This document shows positions 60,230 through 64,000 of a DNA stretch of 64,000 bases, one piece after another. Below the pieces are notes generated by a model that did no database searches, had not been told where the DNA came from, and saw only the letters and a program-made list of their open reading frames with translations. Source of the stretch: Nyssa sinensis (lineage: Eukaryota > Streptophyta > Magnoliopsida > Cornales > Nyssaceae); NCBI GenBank assembly GCA_008638375.1, contig CM018032.1, positions 51,420,501 through 51,484,500 on the forward strand, read 5' to 3'. The translations under genes were made by a program, and so were the position numbers. The first letter of the stretch is position 1. Each line of letters opens with the position of its first letter.

Positions 60230-61175
60230 CACTACAAGAAAAGGCACTATTAGCGACGCACACGTGCGTCGCTAATAATGAAAAAATGCGTTGCTAATGA
60301 TTTTTTTCGACGCACACCTGAGCGTCGCTAAAGTCGTCGCAAATATTGGCAGCGCTAATAGTATTGTCGACGCACACACCCCTGAGCGTCGCTAAAAGAA
60401 AGTATTCGCGACGCACAAACGGTGTCGCTAATAATTGGGAATGGGCGTCGCAAATATTATAAATAGAGGCAAAGAGCGTCGCTAAAAAATACTATTAGCA
60501 ATGCACTGTGTGTTGTTAATAGTAGCTTTTAGCGATGCACAGATTGAGCGTCGCTAAAAGGTATTATTAGCGACGCAAATGTGGTCGCTGCTACTACTAT
60601 CTTTTAGTGACGCTAAAAGGTGTGCGTCGCTAAAAGGTACTATTAGCGACACATAGGGTGCGTCGCTAATAGTGAATTTGATTTTATTTCTTAACTTTTA
60701 GCGACGCCTTTCTGTGCGTCGTAAAAGGGTTTTTTTTTTTTTTCCAACCATGTTTGCTTTGTTTTCTTTGTTGTTTTATTCTTGTTTAATCCTGTATCAA
60801 TCATCCTGATATACAATAAAATCCAAACATTCTGAAATGAATATATTAAAAAAGAAAAATACATTGATATATCTATATATATTATTCTAATTGCGTACAT
60901 TTGTAAAAGTACAATTTAACAATAACTAGAAAAATAAAAAATTGTCTCAAAACAGATAACAACAAATGTCCATGAAAAGAAAAAAAAAAACAACAAATAA
61001 AAATAATAAATCCAGATGCAAAACATAATGACAGTGGCGCAATGATCCCGATCAATCTGAAATAAAGATCAAATAGTATATATTAGAACAATTATTAAAT
61101 ATATATGAAATAAAGAATGTGAATAGTTTAAATTTTTTTTTTTTTTTTTTACATGCATAAATAATAAGAACGACA
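60230..61175 (+). mobile_element. CACTA terminal block, unit 6
   Basis: 946 bp, with several decayed motifs ('ttagcaatgcac', 'gtcgctgctactac') and the short 'gcactgtgtgttg' form. Confidence 0.85.
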
Positions 61176-61818
61176 TAAAGTAGCATAAGTGATAAACCAT
61201 TGATCCGAACTGATTTCTGTAAGTTTGTGCAAGTCTATTTTGTCATTTGTGAGGTGTTTGATGGGGTTTCGAGATAGTTAGGCCGATATCCGGCATTTTG
61301 GTCCGTCAAAACTCCAAAATGGGCCTTTTCGGAACAAAAACTTGCATAAGTTTCAAACCGGGCATCCGAACCGAGTGCCGTAAGTTCGTGCAAGTCAATT
61401 TTATCATTTGTGAGGTGTTTGATGGGGTTTTGGGCTCGTTTGGTTGATATCTGGTATTTTGTTCTGTCAAAACCCCAAAATGGGCCTTTTCAGAGTTGAA
61501 ACTTGCATAAGTTTCAAACCGGGCATCCGAACCAAGTGCCGTAAGTTCGTGCAAGTGTATTTTATCATTTGGGAGCTGTGTGATGGGGTTTCGAGGTGGT
61601 TAGGCCGATATCCAAAGTTTTGGTCTGTCAAAACCCCAAAATGGGCCTTTTTGGACCTTAAACTTGCATAAGTTTCAAATCGGGCATCCAAACCGATTAC
61701 CGTAAGTTAGGGCAGGTCTATTTTATCATTTGTGAGGTGTGTGATGGGGTTTTGGGGTGGTTAGGCCGATATCCGGCATTTTGGTATGTCAAAACCCCAA
61801 AATGGGCCTTTTTGGACC
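61176..61818. repeat. 161-bp satellite, array 6 (4 monomers)
   Basis: 643 bp, four monomers, the shortest array. It keeps the usual first two monomers and the usual last one. Confidence 0.95.
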
Positions 61819-62056
61819 ATGCAATAAGGACAAACCAACAATAACTAATAAACGCACAAGAAAAATTCAAAATTACCTGAGATATGACAGGATGACGAAC
61901 AAGGTCCTTTGGTCCTGGTCCTGGTCCTGCTGCTGCTTCTGCTGATCCATGAGTGGAGTGGGTATGAATATGGACATCATCTCCATTTAAAGGCTGAGCC
62001 TTTTTTAATTGATTATCAGATTTGCTGTAATAACAAGTTGCAAAGGCATCAACCAT
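61819..62056 (-). pseudogene. ZIP: ZIP exon 1/intron 1 fragment, unit 7
   Basis: It is also open into the neighbouring satellite (112 residues, 62056 to 61718). It has PGPGPKDLV and 'atgacaggatgacg' variants. Confidence 0.87.
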
Positions 62057-62207
62057 ACATTCATTAACAACCTCAGTTGCACCTATTAGCTCGACACATG
62101 CACTTCACATTGATTAACAACCTCAGTTGTAGCTATTACAACTGAGGTTGTTAATGAATGTGAAGTGCATGTGTCGAGTTAATAGGTGCAATTGTGGTTG
62201 TTAATGA
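62057..62207. repeat. ZIP-upstream hairpin, unit 7
   Basis: 151 bp. 'attagctcgac' and 'cacattgatta' each add a mismatch in the left arm. Confidence 0.82.
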
Positions 62208-63141
62208 CACTACAAGAAAAGGCACTATTAGCGACGCACGTGTGCGTCGCTAATAGTGGGAAAATGCGTCGCTAATGATTTTTTGCAACGCACACCTGAA
62301 CGTCGCTAAAGTCGCCGCAAATATTTGCATCGCTAATAGTACTGGCGACGCACACACCCTTGAGCGTCGCTAAAAGAAAGTATTAGCGACGAACAAACGG
62401 TGTCGCTAATAATTGGGAATGGGCGTCGCAAATATTATAAATAGTGGCAAAGAGCGTCGCTAAAAGATACTATTAGCGACGCACTCTGTGCGTCGCTAAT
62501 AGTACCTTTTAGTGACGCACAGATTGAGCATTGCTAAAAGGTACTATTTGCGACGCAAACGTGGTCATCGCTAATACTATCTTTTAGCGACGCTCAAGGT
62601 GTGCGTCGCTAAAAGATACTGTTAGCGACACATAGAGTGAGTCACTAATAGTGAATTTGATTTTATTTCTTAACTTTTAGCGACGCCTTTCTGTGCGTCG
62701 CAAAAGGTTTTTTTTTTTTCCAACCTTGTTTGCTTTGTTGTTTTATTCCTGTTTGATCCTGTATCAATCATCCTGATATACAATAAAATCCAAACATTCT
62801 GAAATGAATATATTAAAAAAGAAAAATACATTGATATATATATATATATATATATATTAGTAATTGCGTACAATTGTAAAAGTACAATTTACCAATAAAT
62901 AGAAAAATAAAAAATTGTCTCAAAACATATAACTACAGGTGTCCATGAAAAGAAAAGAAAAAAAAACAAATAATAATAATAAATCCCGATGCAAAACATA
63001 AAGACAGCGGCGCAATGATCCCGATCAATCTGAAATAAAGATCAAATGGTATATATTAAAACAATTATTAAATATATATGAAATAGAGAATGTGAATAGT
63101 TTAATTTTTTTTTTTTGCATGCATAAATAATAAGAACGACA
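62208..63141 (+). mobile_element. CACTA terminal block, unit 7
   Basis: 934 bp with the full motif set, including 'gcactctgtgcgtcgctaat' as in unit 1. Confidence 0.85.
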
Positions 63142-64000
63142 TAAAGTAGCATATGTTATAAACCACTGATCCGAACTGATTTCTGTAAGTTTGTGCAAGT
63201 CTATTTTGTCATTTGTGAGGTGTTTGATTGGGTTTCGAGATAGTTAGTCCGATATCCGGCATTTTGGTCCGTCAAAACTCCAAAATGGGCCTTTTCGGAA
63301 CAAAAACTTGCATAAGTTTCAAACCGGGCATCCGAGCCGAGTTCCGTAAGTTTGTGCAAGTCCATTTTATCATTTGTGTGGTGTTTGATGGGGTTTTGGG
63401 CTCCTTTGGTTGATATCTGGTATTTTGGTTTGTCAAAACCCCAAAATAGGCCTTTTCGAAGCTAAAACTAGCAGAAGTTTCAAACCGGGCATCCGAACCG
63501 AGTGCCGTAAGTTCGTGCAAGTCTATTTTATTATTAAGGAGCTGTGTGATGGGGTTTCGGGGTTGTTAGGCCGATATCCAAAGTTTTGGTCTGTCAAAAC
63601 CCTAAAATAGGTCTTTTTGGAGCTGAAACTTACATAAGTTTCAAACCGGGCATCCGAACCGATTACCGTAAGTTCGTGCAAGTCTGTTTTATCATTTGTG
63701 AGGTGTGTGATGGGGTTTTGGGGTGGTTAGGCCGATATTCGGGGTTTTGGTCTGGCAAAACCCCAAAATGGGCCTTTTTGGACCAAAAAGTTGCATAAGT
63801 TTCAAACCGGGCATCCGAACCGATTACCGTAAGTTCGTGCAAGTCTATTTCATCATTTGTGGGGTGTGTGATGAGGTTTTAGGGTGGTTAGGCCGATATC
63901 CAGGATTTTGGTCTGTCAACACCCTAAAATGGGCCTTTTTGGACCTAAAACTTGCATAAGTTTTAAACCGAGCATCCGAACCGATTACCGTAAGTTCGTG
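63142..64000. repeat. 161-bp satellite, array 7 (at least 5 monomers, runs off window)
   Basis: 859 bp to the window edge. The first monomers are of the usual left-edge type ('gggtttcgagatagttag', then 'ggctcctttggttgatatct'). Confidence 0.95.

Noticed and set aside
46194..63959. Dozens of ORFs of 60-109 residues on both strands in the satellite
   Set aside because: They repeat the monomer in shifting frames, overlap on opposite strands, and lack conserved ends. They are by-products of a stop-poor repeat.
46143..64000. Regularly spaced repeats that could be taken for a CRISPR array
   Set aside because: The 161-bp units are head-to-tail satellite monomers without spacers, in a plant nuclear context.
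46143..64000. Centromeric satellite
   Set aside because: Monomer length is in the usual range, but the arrays are short and interrupted, and nothing in the window ties them to a centromere. It needs cytology or CENH3 data.

Overview
This is nuclear DNA from a flowering plant, probably a eudicot. The evidence is intron-split genes of plant-specific families (a GASA/snakin peptide, a flavanone 3-hydroxylase relic, ZIP metal transporters), CACTA and hAT DNA transposons, gypsy-type and copia-type LTRs, TRIM elements, a LINE and tRNA-derived SINE-like repeats, and long AT-rich stretches. Almost everything is repetitive or broken. The only gene that reads intact is a three-exon GASA-type cysteine-rich peptide on the minus strand at 33455-34166.

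Left part (1-8.3 kb): an LTR-like sequence lies in reverse orientation (1 to about 2750). It is followed by an in-frame transposase_24-type gene piece of a CACTA transposon (3327-4058), a 3243-bp solo LTR with a perfect TAAAG target duplication (4304-7546), and the subterminal repeats and degenerate end of a CACTA element (to 8308). From 8309 to about 14056 and again from 21213 to about 25995 lies one ancient segmental duplication carrying a ZIP transporter gene. Copy A is a wreck: frameshifts, an inverted repeat plus a tandem duplication of exon 1, and a TRIM in exon 3. Copy B is nearly complete but has a one-base insertion in exon 3. Two TRIM elements of 332 bp each sit in copy A, and copy B shows both empty sites. 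Between the two copies are a copia-type LTR and a 5'-truncated, frameshifted flavanone 3-hydroxylase pseudogene. Its second intron holds a 1.7-kb hAT element with a perfect 8-bp target duplication.

Middle (26-43 kb): a lone CACTA terminal block (27665-28305), a LINE remnant split by a 531-bp hAT-type miniature element, SINE-like repeats, the GASA gene, and long AT-rich stretches in which I recognise no gene.

Right part (43.4-64 kb): the notable structure. A truncated TNP2 transposase gene is fused at about 44212 to the 3' end of a third ZIP copy (exons 3, 2 and the last 60 codons of exon 1). From there a composite higher-order repeat runs off the right edge of the window. Each unit is made of (1) a 237-bp ZIP exon-1/intron-1 fragment, (2) a 151-bp hairpin apparently built from ZIP upstream sequence, (3) an 870-950-bp CACTA terminal block beginning CACTACAAGAAAA and full of TTAGCGACGC motifs, and (4) a tandem array of a 161-bp satellite. 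The junctions are shared between units, and the satellite arrays measure whole numbers of monomers: 5, 12, 17, 9, 10, 4, then at least 5. This points to a single origin of the composite unit, amplification, and later change of monomer number inside each array.
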